DNA of 64,000 nt from contig QIFC01000025.1 of assembly GCA_003228685.1 (NCBI GenBank), positions 23,186 to 87,185 of the forward strand. Reading direction: 5' to 3'. Shown here piece by piece: positions 1 through 9,594 of the stretch. The notes beneath the pieces are model-generated. The model ran no database searches, had not been told where the DNA came from, and worked only from the letters and a program-made list of their open reading frames with translations. The position numbers were made by a program, and so were the translations under genes. Source of the stretch: Chloroflexota bacterium (lineage in GTDB: Bacteria > Chloroflexota > Dehalococcoidia > DSTF01 > RBG-16-68-14). Every line of letters begins with the position of its first letter. Position 1 is the first letter of the stretch.

Positions 1-275
1 TCTTCCATCTCAACGAGAAGCACGGTGTAGGGCGGCACGAACGCCGGGTGCGTCTGGTGTCGGACCGTCGTGAAACTGTAGATCGTCCCGCGGCCACTCG
101 ACTCCGTCCACTCGTGCTCGAACGAGTGGCACTCGGGGCAGAGGGGCCCCACCACGTAGCGCACGTGGCCGCACCGCGAGCACTTCTGGAACACCAGCCG
201 GTGCTCGTTTTGCGCTTCCCAGAACGACGTTGTATCGCGGTCCGGCTGCGGGAACGGCCTGGGGAGGCTTGCCAT
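1..275 (-). CDS. DUF35/OB-fold zinc-ribbon protein (acyl-CoA-associated), C-terminus runs off the window
   Basis: Reverse-strand translation from ATG at 275: MASLPRPFPQPDRDTTSFWEAQNEHRLVFQKCSRCGHVRYVVGPLCPECHS... with CxxC...CxxC rubredoxin-like knuckle; start overlaps the stop of the downstream-numbered thiolase (TGATG). Not in the ORF track because it is open at the window edge. Confidence 0.85.
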   Translation of the reverse strand, partial: MASLPRPFPQPDRDTTSFWEAQNEHRLVFQKCSRCGHVRYVVGPLCPECHSFEHEWTESSGRGTIYSFTTVRHQTHPAFVPPYTVLLVEME

Positions 276-1438
276 CAGTACGGCTCCTTCGAGAGGATGA
301 TGGCGCTTGTTGGCACGCCGACGCCGCTCGTCACGAGGCAGGTCTTCGCGTTCGCGATCTGGTTCACGGCCGTCCCCCGGATCTGGCGCACGCCTTCCAC
401 GATGTGGCCGAAGCCGTGCAGGTAGCCTTCGCCCAGGTGGCCGCCGTGTGTGTTGAACGGCAACTCGCCGTCCAGTTCAAGCTTGCCGTTGTGGAACAGC
501 TCCGGCGACTTTCCGCGCTCGGCGAATCCATAAGCCTCCAACTGCATCAGCACCATGGGCGTGAACGGGTCGTAGATCTCCGCGACGTCGATGTCCTTCG
601 GCTCTAACTGAGCCAGCGGGTAGATCACGGCCGCCGTCGATTCCGATTCTTCCAGCCGAGCCAGGCTCTCTCGCTGGTAGCTTGTCATCATCTCGGCGCG
701 GCTGCCTGTGCCCTGAGCTGCCGCCGCGATGTAGGCAGGCGTCGCCTTGAGCTGCTTCGCCTTCTCCGCGGAGACGACGATCGCCGCGCAGGCGCCGTCC
801 GTATCGAGGCAGCAGTCCAGCAGTCGCAGCGGTTCCGCGATCCATCTGGAGTTCTGATGGTCCTTCAGTGTGATCGGCCGCTCGTACATCATCGCGTGCG
901 GATTCGTCGCGGCGTGCTTGCGTGTCAACACGGAGACGTGGCCCAGCTCCGTGGTGTCGTAGCCGTACTCGTACAGGTAGCGTTGCCCGTAGATCGCCAC
1001 CCACTGCGCCGGCGTCACGAGCCCGTGCGGCAGCGTGTACTGCCGCCAGTGCGTCATGCCACCACCGGCCGACGACTCGCCGAAGCGGCGCTCGCTCCGT
1101 TCGTTCAGCGATCGAAACGTAATCACGACGTCCGCCATGCCGGAGACGACAGCCGCGGTCGCTCCCGCGATCGTGCCGCAGGCCGCGCCGCCGCCATGCG
1201 GGACTTCGTTGAAGAAGCGCAGGTTGGGCAGGTTGAGCGACCGCAGCAGGTCGATCTCGAAGATGTCGTCGTTCGCGCCCATCTTCACCACGCCGTCGAC
1301 ATCCTTCGGCTCCAGACCCGCGTCGGCCAGCGCTTCGAGGATCGATTCCAGCGCCATGTGCAGCGTTGAGCGGCCTGAGTCTTTCGAGAACTCGGTCTGG
1401 CCGATGCCGACGATAGCTGCCTTGTTGCGGATCGTCAT
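275..1438 (-). CDS. Thiolase-like protein, SCP-x/lipid-transfer (Ltp2-like) family
   Basis: MTIRNKAAIVGIGQTEFSKDSGRSTLHMALESILEALADAGL..., C-terminal GGHLGEGYLHGFGHIVEGVRQIRGTAVNQI; adjacent to DUF35 gene. Confidence 0.85.
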   Translation of the reverse strand: MTIRNKAAIVGIGQTEFSKDSGRSTLHMALESILEALADAGLEPKDVDGVVKMGANDDIFEIDLLRSLNLPNLRFFNEVPHGGGAACGTIAGATAAVVSGMADVVITFRSLNERSERRFGESSAGGGMTHWRQYTLPHGLVTPAQWVAIYGQRYLYEYGYDTTELGHVSVLTRKHAATNPHAMMYERPITLKDHQNSRWIAEPLRLLDCCLDTDGACAAIVVSAEKAKQLKATPAYIAAAAQGTGSRAEMMTSYQRESLARLEESESTAAVIYPLAQLEPKDIDVAEIYDPFTPMVLMQLEAYGFAERGKSPELFHNGKLELDGELPFNTHGGHLGEGYLHGFGHIVEGVRQIRGTAVNQIANAKTCLVTSGVGVPTSAIILSKEPY

Positions 1439-2529
1439 GAAGCCTGCTCGGCCGGCGCTAGGCCTCGCGCTAAGATCGCGCGCTCCGTCAACTCGTTTAG
1501 CGACCCGCCGCGCACGGCCAACGCGATGATGCCCTGGGTGAGCAGGTGCAGCGGATACTCCGTTCCCACGCCGACGCCGCCGTGGAGCATGTGGCTGTGC
1601 TGGTAGACGGGGTCGGCCGCGCGCGCGGCGTAGTGCTTGGCGAGCCAGATCTCTTCTGTGTCCGCGGGGTCTTCCTGGAAGCGCCAGAGCGCATGGTAGC
1701 CCGCCCAGCGCGTCATCTCAGTCGACATGAGCAACTCGGCTGCGCGATGGCGAGCCGCTTGGAACTTGGCAATTGGCTGGCCGAACTGGATCCGGCCTGT
1801 GATGTACTCCGCCGTCAGCTCCAGCACTCTCCGCATCATCCCCGCTAGCTCGACCGTCGTGAGCGCCGTCGTCAGCGCGTCGCATTGCTCGTGCAAGGCC
1901 ACGGCGGCGGGCCCGGTCGCCAGCACGTTTACATTGTCCAGCGCTACACCGTCGAATCGAACATTCGCGTAGCTCGTGCGGTCCAGCAGTTTCACCGGTT
2001 CCTGTTCGCCATCACTCAGTGGCAGCGCGGCGAACGCGCGCTCGCCATCGATAGTCAGCGGCGTCAGGACGACATCGCTGATCGTGGCGAACGCGACCAA
2101 CGGTAGCGAGCCGGCTAGCTTGCCGCCGGACGCCGATAGTCCCTCGGAGACGGATCGCAGTCTGCGCACGCCGTCGCTCATCGTGTAGGTTTGCTTGCTG
2201 CTGACCAGTTCCGCTAGCTGGCTCGCGCCGGCTGTTTGTAGGGCAAATGCCGCGACGTTGCTGACTGTAACCGGCGCCGGCACGGCTGCATAGCCCAGCT
2301 CCTCGATGACGATCGCCGCTTCCAGGAGCGAGGCGCCGCCGCCGCCTGCTGCTTCGGGCGCGACCAGCCCCATCCAACCCAACTCCGCGAACTTTGCGAT
2401 GTCCTCCCGCGATATCTGTTCCTTGTCGTCTTCCAGCGCGTAGAGCCGCTCCCACGGGAACGCGTCTTGCAGATAGCTTCGGGCCGTCGTCTGGAGTAGC
2501 TGCTGCGTCTCGGAGTTGCTGAACTGCAT
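1435..2529 (-). CDS. Acyl-CoA dehydrogenase family protein
   Basis: Typical ACAD fold motifs (ELGWMGLVAPEAAGGGG, ...GRIQFGQPIAKFQAARHRAAELLM..., HGGVGVGTEYPLHLL); 4-nt overlap with thiolase. Confidence 0.88.
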   Translation of the reverse strand: MQFSNSETQQLLQTTARSYLQDAFPWERLYALEDDKEQISREDIAKFAELGWMGLVAPEAAGGGGASLLEAAIVIEELGYAAVPAPVTVSNVAAFALQTAGASQLAELVSSKQTYTMSDGVRRLRSVSEGLSASGGKLAGSLPLVAFATISDVVLTPLTIDGERAFAALPLSDGEQEPVKLLDRTSYANVRFDGVALDNVNVLATGPAAVALHEQCDALTTALTTVELAGMMRRVLELTAEYITGRIQFGQPIAKFQAARHRAAELLMSTEMTRWAGYHALWRFQEDPADTEEIWLAKHYAARAADPVYQHSHMLHGGVGVGTEYPLHLLTQGIIALAVRGGSLNELTERAILARGLAPAEQAS

Positions 2530-2531
2530 CG

Positions 2532-3681
2532 CTATCTCGGCAGGCCCAAGCCGTGCGTCGCGATGATGTCGCGTTGCACGTCGTTGCTGCCGCCGCCAAA
2601 CAGCAGGATCGTGGATTCTCGCAGCTGGCGCTCGATCGCGTCATCGGAGCTGTCGAGGTAGGCGCCCGGCGACTCGCGTCGTAGCAGGCCTACCTCGCCG
2701 AGCATCTGCAGGACTTCGCCCGAGAACGTCACGCGGAATTCGTTCGATAGCACCTTCAGCAGCGAGGCCTCGTGGACGGGTATCTCACCGTTCGCCACCA
2801 TGCTCGCGACCTTCATGTCCATTACCTTCAGCGCGTTCAGCTCGGAGTCCATGCGGGCCAGCGTCGCGCGTGTCCAGCTCTCCTTGATATTCAGTGTGCC
2901 GTCGCGCGCCTTGTCGCAGAGCCAGTCGAACACGCGCTCGAGCTGCGCGATCGGGCTGATCGCGATCCGCTCGAAGTCGAGCTGCGTCGTGATGTAGCGC
3001 CAGCCCATGTTCTCCGGATACGGGGACGCGCACGTCGCTGTAGTACGTAATGTTCGATCGGCTGCCGCCCATGATGTTCAGCGGCGCGATCTCAATCCCC
3101 TCCGAGTCGAGCGGCACGATCAGGATCGAGATGCCCTTGTGCTTCGGCGCGTCGGGGTCTGTGCGCACGGCCATCCAAACGTAGTCGGCGTGGTGGGCGC
3201 CGCTGGTGAAGACCTTCTGGCCGTTGATCACGTACTCATCGCCGTCGCGGACCGCACTCGCCTGCAGCGACGCCAGGTCCGTGCCTGCCTCCGGCTCCGT
3301 GTAGCCGATGGCGAACTCGATCTCGCCTTTCAGTATCTTAGGCAGGTACTCCTTCTTCTGCTCCTCACTGCCGATGTGCGTCAGTGTTGGGCCGACCGTA
3401 TTGAGCGTCACGACCGGCACAGGGAAGCGGCGGTAGGCCATCTCATAGTTGAACGCGTGCAGGTAGAGCAGCGACCTGCCGCCCCCGCCGTACTCCACAG
3501 GCCACCCCAGGCCGAAGTAGCCGTCGTTTCCCAGCTTTTGCCAGAGCCGCTTGGTGTGCTCGCCGCCCCACTGCCCGCCGACGCGCAATTCGTCCATCAG
3601 CTCAGACGTCGCGATCGAGTCGAGGTAACGCCTGAACTCTTCGCGGAACTCTTGGACGTCTGCCGGGTATTGGAAGTCCAT
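2532..3681 (-). pseudogene. Acyl-CoA dehydrogenase, interrupted by frameshift near 3005-3025
   Basis: N-terminal half (MDFQYPADVQEFREEFRRYLDS... YTEPEAGTDLASLQASAVRDGDEYVINGQKVFTSGAHHADYVWMAVRTD...DVRVP) is in one frame; C-terminal half (GWRYITTQLDFERIAISPIAQLERVFDWL... GGGSNDVQRDIIATHGLGLPR) in another. Confidence 0.8.
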
Positions 3682-3689
3682 GGTGTAGC

Positions 3690-6056
3690 CTAGGAAGCTG
3701 CCAGCCCCAATGGCTCCATGCCGATCACCTGGTCTGCTTCGAGCTGGGCGATCTCGTCCGCGGAGAGGTCCAGCACTCCGCTCAGGACCTCCGCGTTGTG
3801 CTCGCCGAGCAGGGGTGGTTCGCTCTTGTGGGTGGCGTCGATCGACGAGAAGCGGAAGGGCCATGTCTTGAACAATTGCGTGCCCGTAATCTGGCGCGTC
3901 AGCTTCTGAAAGAAGCCGATGTGGTTCAGGCCGGCGTCGTCCACCAGGTCAAAGGCCTTGATCATGCGGCAGGCCGCGACACCGGCCGCCTGCAAGGTCT
4001 GCTCCAGATCGACCCCGTCGCGGTCCTTGATTGCCTCAGCGATCGCCGCGTCCAGCGCTGCTTCGTTCTGCTTGCGCGCTGCGGCGGTCGCGAAGCGGTC
4101 GTCGCGGGCCAGATCCGCTTCGCCGATCGTGTCAGCCAGCGCTGTGAACTCCGCGTCGGTGCGCACGGCGATCGTGAGCCAGGCATCCTCGCCCGCGACG
4201 CGATACGCGTCGTGGGGCGCCATCCATTCATGCTTGTTGCCGCGACGTGTCGGCAGCGGCGCGCCGAGCTGCACGGCGATCTGCTCCGGCGCGAAGAGGC
4301 TGTCCAGCGTCTCGCATTGGGGTATCTCAATCTCCGTGCCCTTGCCGGTCTCCTCGCGCTGCTGCAGCGCCAAGATCAGTGCTGAGATCAGATGCAGCCC
4401 CACCATAGGGTCGCAGAATCCGCCTGCATACGAAGGCGTGCCGCCCGCGTAGCCCGTCATCGACCCATAGACGAGTTGCTCGAATGCCACCGCGTAGCCG
4501 ACGTATTCCTCCCAGGGGCCGCCCTGGCCGTAGCCGGGCATGGTGATCGCGACGACCTCCGGGTTGATCGCGAGCAGCTTGTCGTTGGTCAGCCCCAGAT
4601 TCGGCATCACGCGGTTGGAGAAGTTGCTGATCACAACATCGCACTTCGCGACGAGCTCCTCGACGAGCTGTTTGCCACGCTCGGATGTTAGGTCCAGCGT
4701 GATGTCGCGCTTGTTGCAGTTCGAGTCGTTCCAGAGAGGCGCCCACTCGTACCAGAAGTCTTTGCCTGGTGGCGCAAATGTGTAGCGGTAGGGGTCTGGA
4801 CGCTGGATCGATTCCACCTTGATGACGTCCGCGCCCATCGCGCCGAGCATCATCGTGGCGTACGGTCCCGACCAGAGCGATGTCAGGTCCAGGACTCGCA
4901 GGCCTGAGAACGGTTGCTCCTTCGCAGCAGCCTGGCCGTCATTGGCGTCTGAGGGAGATGCCTTAGTCTCGGCGGGCGGTCCTGCCAGCCGGTTCGCCGG
5001 CTCAAGGCCGGCGATCGAATACGCCGGGCGAGGCACCTTCACAGAGGCTTCGTCAATCTGTGCTACGTTCCAGAATTCACGGGCTTCCAACTGCGGGCAG
5101 GCCAGCCGGTCCTCTATTGTCTGCACAGGGGCGGCCGGCAGCCGAAACGCCTGCGCCTCCTGGAAGATCTGCTCGCGCGTGCGAGCGTTCAGCCATGGCT
5201 TCACGCGCTCGTAGAGTTCCGCCCCGTGCTGCATCCGATACATGATGTCGCGGCCTTCCGGGAGTTCGAGCACGTCCCCGATGCCCATGAGCTGACACAG
5301 GAGGTCCCAGTGGCCGGGCGTGAGCGGCGGGCAGCCGATGAAGCCGTCTTGGCATTCCATCACGCCCATGGGCCAAGTGTCGCCCCGCCTTCCGTGCTCG
5401 ATGCCGACCATCGACTTCACGAGCCAGGGTGCGACGACCATCGATGCAGCCACCGCCTGCGAAGACACGTCTATAAACTGTGGCTCGCCGCCTTGCCGCA
5501 CATGTCGCAGGCCGATCAGCGCGCTGACGACCGCGTAGAGTCCTGTAATTCGGGGGACGATCCCGCCGCCCGGCCGCAGCGGCTCTCGCGCTGGGTCACC
5601 GAGCAGGTGCATCCAGCCGCCCATCGCGTTCAAGCCGAGATCTGTCGCTTGATAGTGGGCGTATGGCCCGTCCGTCGCGAACGGCGAGATCAGCACGCAC
5701 GTTGTCTTGCCTGTGAACGCCGCTTCGACGTCCTTCGCATCGAGGCCGAGAACGGCCTGCGCTTGTTCGCTCTCCACGAGCACCACGTCTGCTTGTTCAC
5801 AGAGTGTTCGCGCTTCTTCGGCCGAGAGGTCGCTACCGACGCGTTTCGTGGCCTTGCCCAAGGAGAGCCAGGCCCACGTCGCGCTCCGGCGTTCGCCGTC
5901 CGTTTCGTAGTAGGGTGGTTCCTCGCGCAGCGGGCTGCCGGCCGGGGGCTCCAGCATGGTGACATGCGCGCCCCAATCGGCAAGGTGCTTGCCGCCCATG
6001 GCCGCCGCGCCGTTGCCGGAGATCTCGATCACCTTGAGGCCGCGTAAGATCGTCAT
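3690..6056 (-). CDS. Family III (CaiB/BaiF) CoA-transferase with two tandem CoA-transferase domains
   Basis: MTILRGLKVIEISGNGAAAMGGKHLADWGAHVTMLEPP... and second repeat LRVLDLTSLWSGPYATMMLGAMGADVIKVES...; start chosen at 6056 because upstream ORF extension overlaps the MaoC gene. Confidence 0.88.
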   Translation of the reverse strand: MTILRGLKVIEISGNGAAAMGGKHLADWGAHVTMLEPPAGSPLREEPPYYETDGERRSATWAWLSLGKATKRVGSDLSAEEARTLCEQADVVLVESEQAQAVLGLDAKDVEAAFTGKTTCVLISPFATDGPYAHYQATDLGLNAMGGWMHLLGDPAREPLRPGGGIVPRITGLYAVVSALIGLRHVRQGGEPQFIDVSSQAVAASMVVAPWLVKSMVGIEHGRRGDTWPMGVMECQDGFIGCPPLTPGHWDLLCQLMGIGDVLELPEGRDIMYRMQHGAELYERVKPWLNARTREQIFQEAQAFRLPAAPVQTIEDRLACPQLEAREFWNVAQIDEASVKVPRPAYSIAGLEPANRLAGPPAETKASPSDANDGQAAAKEQPFSGLRVLDLTSLWSGPYATMMLGAMGADVIKVESIQRPDPYRYTFAPPGKDFWYEWAPLWNDSNCNKRDITLDLTSERGKQLVEELVAKCDVVISNFSNRVMPNLGLTNDKLLAINPEVVAITMPGYGQGGPWEEYVGYAVAFEQLVYGSMTGYAGGTPSYAGGFCDPMVGLHLISALILALQQREETGKGTEIEIPQCETLDSLFAPEQIAVQLGAPLPTRRGNKHEWMAPHDAYRVAGEDAWLTIAVRTDAEFTALADTIGEADLARDDRFATAAARKQNEAALDAAIAEAIKDRDGVDLEQTLQAAGVAACRMIKAFDLVDDAGLNHIGFFQKLTRQITGTQLFKTWPFRFSSIDATHKSEPPLLGEHNAEVLSGVLDLSADEIAQLEADQVIGMEPLGLAAS

Positions 6057-6469
6057 GCTGCGGCCTCCGGTGGCAACTGAACCGATACGTTTACTTCGGT
6101 CGTGAGTCCATCCTCGGTTGCGAGCGTGACGTCCGCATCGACGAGGTGCCGGTCGTCTTGGTCGCGTATGCGCGAAACCACGCCGGTGGCCGTGAGCGTT
6201 TGTCCAACATAGTTCGAGCCGTACATGGCGAGGACGAGCCGGCGCGGGAACGCGTCGTTGCCGAACCATTCGCAGATGGCGCGCCCCACGAAGCCCTGGA
6301 GGAACATCGTGTTGAAGAACAGGCCTTTGGCCCCGCTCTCTTTCGCCGCCTGCTCATCGTGATGGACGGGATAGTAGTCCCGCGTGCCGGCGACTGCCTG
6401 GATCGCGCGGCGCAGCGTGAGGTCTAGCGAAATCGTAGGCAGTATGTCGCCTTCGCTCCAGCTACTCAT
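6053..6469 (-). CDS. MaoC-like hydratase/dehydratase (C-terminal-type subunit)
   Basis: 138 aa; TRDYYPVHHDEQAAKESGAKGLFFNTMFLQGFVGRAICEWFG hotdog hydratase motif. Confidence 0.75.
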   Translation of the reverse strand: MSSWSEGDILPTISLDLTLRRAIQAVAGTRDYYPVHHDEQAAKESGAKGLFFNTMFLQGFVGRAICEWFGNDAFPRRLVLAMYGSNYVGQTLTATGVVSRIRDQDDRHLVDADVTLATEDGLTTEVNVSVQLPPEAAA

Positions 6470-6969
6470 GCCTCGCCTCCGGCCGGTTTGTACCTGAACA
6501 GCGTGAAGCTGTGCGTGCCGACGACCTCGTCGCGTTGGTTGGAAAATGTGTCCGTCGTCGTGATGAAGTGGCCGGTGCCGAGCCGGGTCGTCTTCTCATC
6601 GCTGATGGCGCTGATTTTACTGGTAACGGTGAGTGTGTCGCCGTAGCGCAGCGGCTGCTCGTACTCCTGTGCGGCGTTCACCGCCAGCGTGAGCGTACAG
6701 CCCCCCAACTCAAGGCCGGACAGCGCGCTCACTACCTCGCGCTCCGGCCAGACGGGCGCCATCTTCCAAGTGAAGAGCATGGTGGGCGGCGCGAACGTTT
6801 CCTTTAGCCAGCTCTGGCGAGCAGTTTCGTCTTCGAAATAGATCGGGTTGGCGTCCTCGACCATCTCGCACCAATGTCGCGCCATGGCGATGTTGACCGC
6901 CTCCGGCAACGGCTGGGGCGCGGTCTCTTTGCCAATCAGGGCGCGATGAGTCTCTGTCAGGACAGGCAT
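6466..6969 (-). CDS. MaoC/FAS1-like dehydratase N-terminal-type subunit
   Basis: 167 aa; MARHWCEMVEDANPIYFEDETARQSWLKETFAPPTMLFTW...; overlaps preceding MaoC gene by 4 nt. Confidence 0.75.
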   Translation of the reverse strand: MPVLTETHRALIGKETAPQPLPEAVNIAMARHWCEMVEDANPIYFEDETARQSWLKETFAPPTMLFTWKMAPVWPEREVVSALSGLELGGCTLTLAVNAAQEYEQPLRYGDTLTVTSKISAISDEKTTRLGTGHFITTTDTFSNQRDEVVGTHSFTLFRYKPAGGEA

Positions 6970-7018
6970 GGTCTCCTCATCTTCGGGCGAATGCGTCTGA
7001 TTCTACAAGCCAGCAGGA

Positions 7019-7768
7019 CTACTGCACAGTCATGGCGCCATCGACTACCAGCATATGTCCGGTGACGTAGGAGGAGTCGTCTGAGCAGAGCCAGATGACC
7101 GCGTTCGCGATGTCCTCCGGCGTACCGAAGCGTGGCATGACCGGCAGCGCTTGAGGGGGGAAGGTTTCCGGCTCCTCGATGTTCTGCACCAGCGGTGTGT
7201 TGACGCCACCCGGGCAGACCGCGTTGACGCGGATACCGAGCTTCGCGTAGTCTAGCGCCGCCGATTTCGTGAGGCCGACGACGCCGTGCTTGCTGGCCGT
7301 GTACGCCCCCAGCGCCTGCATGCCGATGAGCCCTGCCGCGGACGAGGTGTTTACGATTGCGCCGCCGTCTTCCAGCATGTGCGGCACTTCGTACTTCATG
7401 CAGAGCCAGACGCCCTTCAGGTTGATCGCGATGAGGCGATCCCAGTCTGCCTCGGCGACTTCGTGAGCGGGCCTGGCGGTGCCGAGCACGCCGGCGTTGT
7501 TGTGCGCGTAGTCCAGCCGGCCGAACGTGGCGACCGCTTGTTTGACCAGCGCTTCCACGTCGGCCGCCTTCGATACGTCCGTTCTGACGAACGTCGCCTG
7601 ACCGCCAGCCTCCTCAATCATCTTTACCGTCTCGTGACCACCGTCCTCTGTGACATCGGCGACGACGACGCTTGCGCCCTCCTGGGCGAACGCCTGCGCC
7701 GACCCCCGTCCGATGCCGGAGGCGGCGCCGGTAACCAGTGCGACTTTGCCTTCGAAGCGCTTGGCCAT
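7019..7768 (-). CDS. Short-chain dehydrogenase/reductase (SDR)
   Basis: MAKRFEGKVALVTGAASGIGRGSAQ... NNAG, YTASKHG catalytic motif; start at 7768 adjacent to upstream thiolase stop. Confidence 0.93.
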   Translation of the reverse strand: MAKRFEGKVALVTGAASGIGRGSAQAFAQEGASVVVADVTEDGGHETVKMIEEAGGQATFVRTDVSKAADVEALVKQAVATFGRLDYAHNNAGVLGTARPAHEVAEADWDRLIAINLKGVWLCMKYEVPHMLEDGGAIVNTSSAAGLIGMQALGAYTASKHGVVGLTKSAALDYAKLGIRVNAVCPGGVNTPLVQNIEEPETFPPQALPVMPRFGTPEDIANAVIWLCSDDSSYVTGHMLVVDGAMTVQ

Positions 7769-7770
7769 GA

Positions 7771-8985
<1,215 letters not shown>

Positions 8986-9091
8986 CTAGGGTGAGCGTGG
9001 GGCAGGGTCAAGAGCAGGCCCGCGCGCCGCTCGATTGAAGGCCCCGAACCGTCGTGATAGACTGGCTCAAGACGCACGTGCGGTCCCGCCC

Positions 9092-9167
9092 GCGCTCGTA
9101 GCTCAGTGGATAGAGCATCGGTCTTCGGAACCGAGGGTCGGGGGTTCGAATCCCTCCGAGCGCGCCA
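9092..9167 (+). tRNA. tRNA-Arg (anticodon TCG), CCA encoded
   Basis: Acceptor GCGCTCG/CGAGCGC, D-arm GCTC..GAGC, anticodon stem-loop TCGGT-CTTCGGA-ACCGA, T-arm GGGGGTTCGAATCCCTC, 3' CCA. Confidence 0.96.
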
Positions 9168-9417
9168 GACTTTCAATCCACGGCGGAGCTATGACTTGGC
9201 TGCGAGCCATTGTGCTCGGCGTTCTAGCTGAGTCCGAACCTGTTCTTCTGCATCTTTTCGATTTCAACCTAGAACTGTACTCACAGGTCGAATTAGACAC
9301 GTTGGCGCGAATCAAGGGCTCAGAGAACGAAGCCCCGCAGGGATCGGCCAGGCTCTAGGAATTTGCGCCTGAATTCACATAACCTAGGGTTATTTCGGAC
9401 ATTCTCAGTCTAGTGTC

Positions 9418-9445
9418 TTGACAACCTCTGCCGCAGGAGTATACT
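9418..9445 (+). promoter_or_regulatory. Putative sigma70-type promoter for the 9595 gene
   Basis: TTGACA (9418-9423) - 16 nt - TATACT (9440-9445), about 150 nt upstream of ATG 9595. Confidence 0.55.
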
Positions 9446-9594
9446 AGCGGTGTCTGGTGGACTGAATGCGGTTCACTAACGGATCATTTCCCCGCCAGGG
9501 AGCGACGAGTCATGGGTGAAGGGAGGGGGCGTAGGCTGTAAGTAACGCATCCCCGCGTCACATACACATATTTGGACTCTTTGGGAGGTAGCAT

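Noticed and set aside
48-3693. Many plus-strand ORFs (e.g. 857-1369, 3007-3693) opposite the catabolic operon
   Set aside because: Arg/Val/His-rich translations without recognisable domains, fully antisense to well-supported genes; expected in high-GC DNA.
9480-9594. Leader of the 9595 gene as a c-di-GMP riboswitch
   Set aside because: Does not match the conserved GEMM core; only a plain 5' UTR can be supported.
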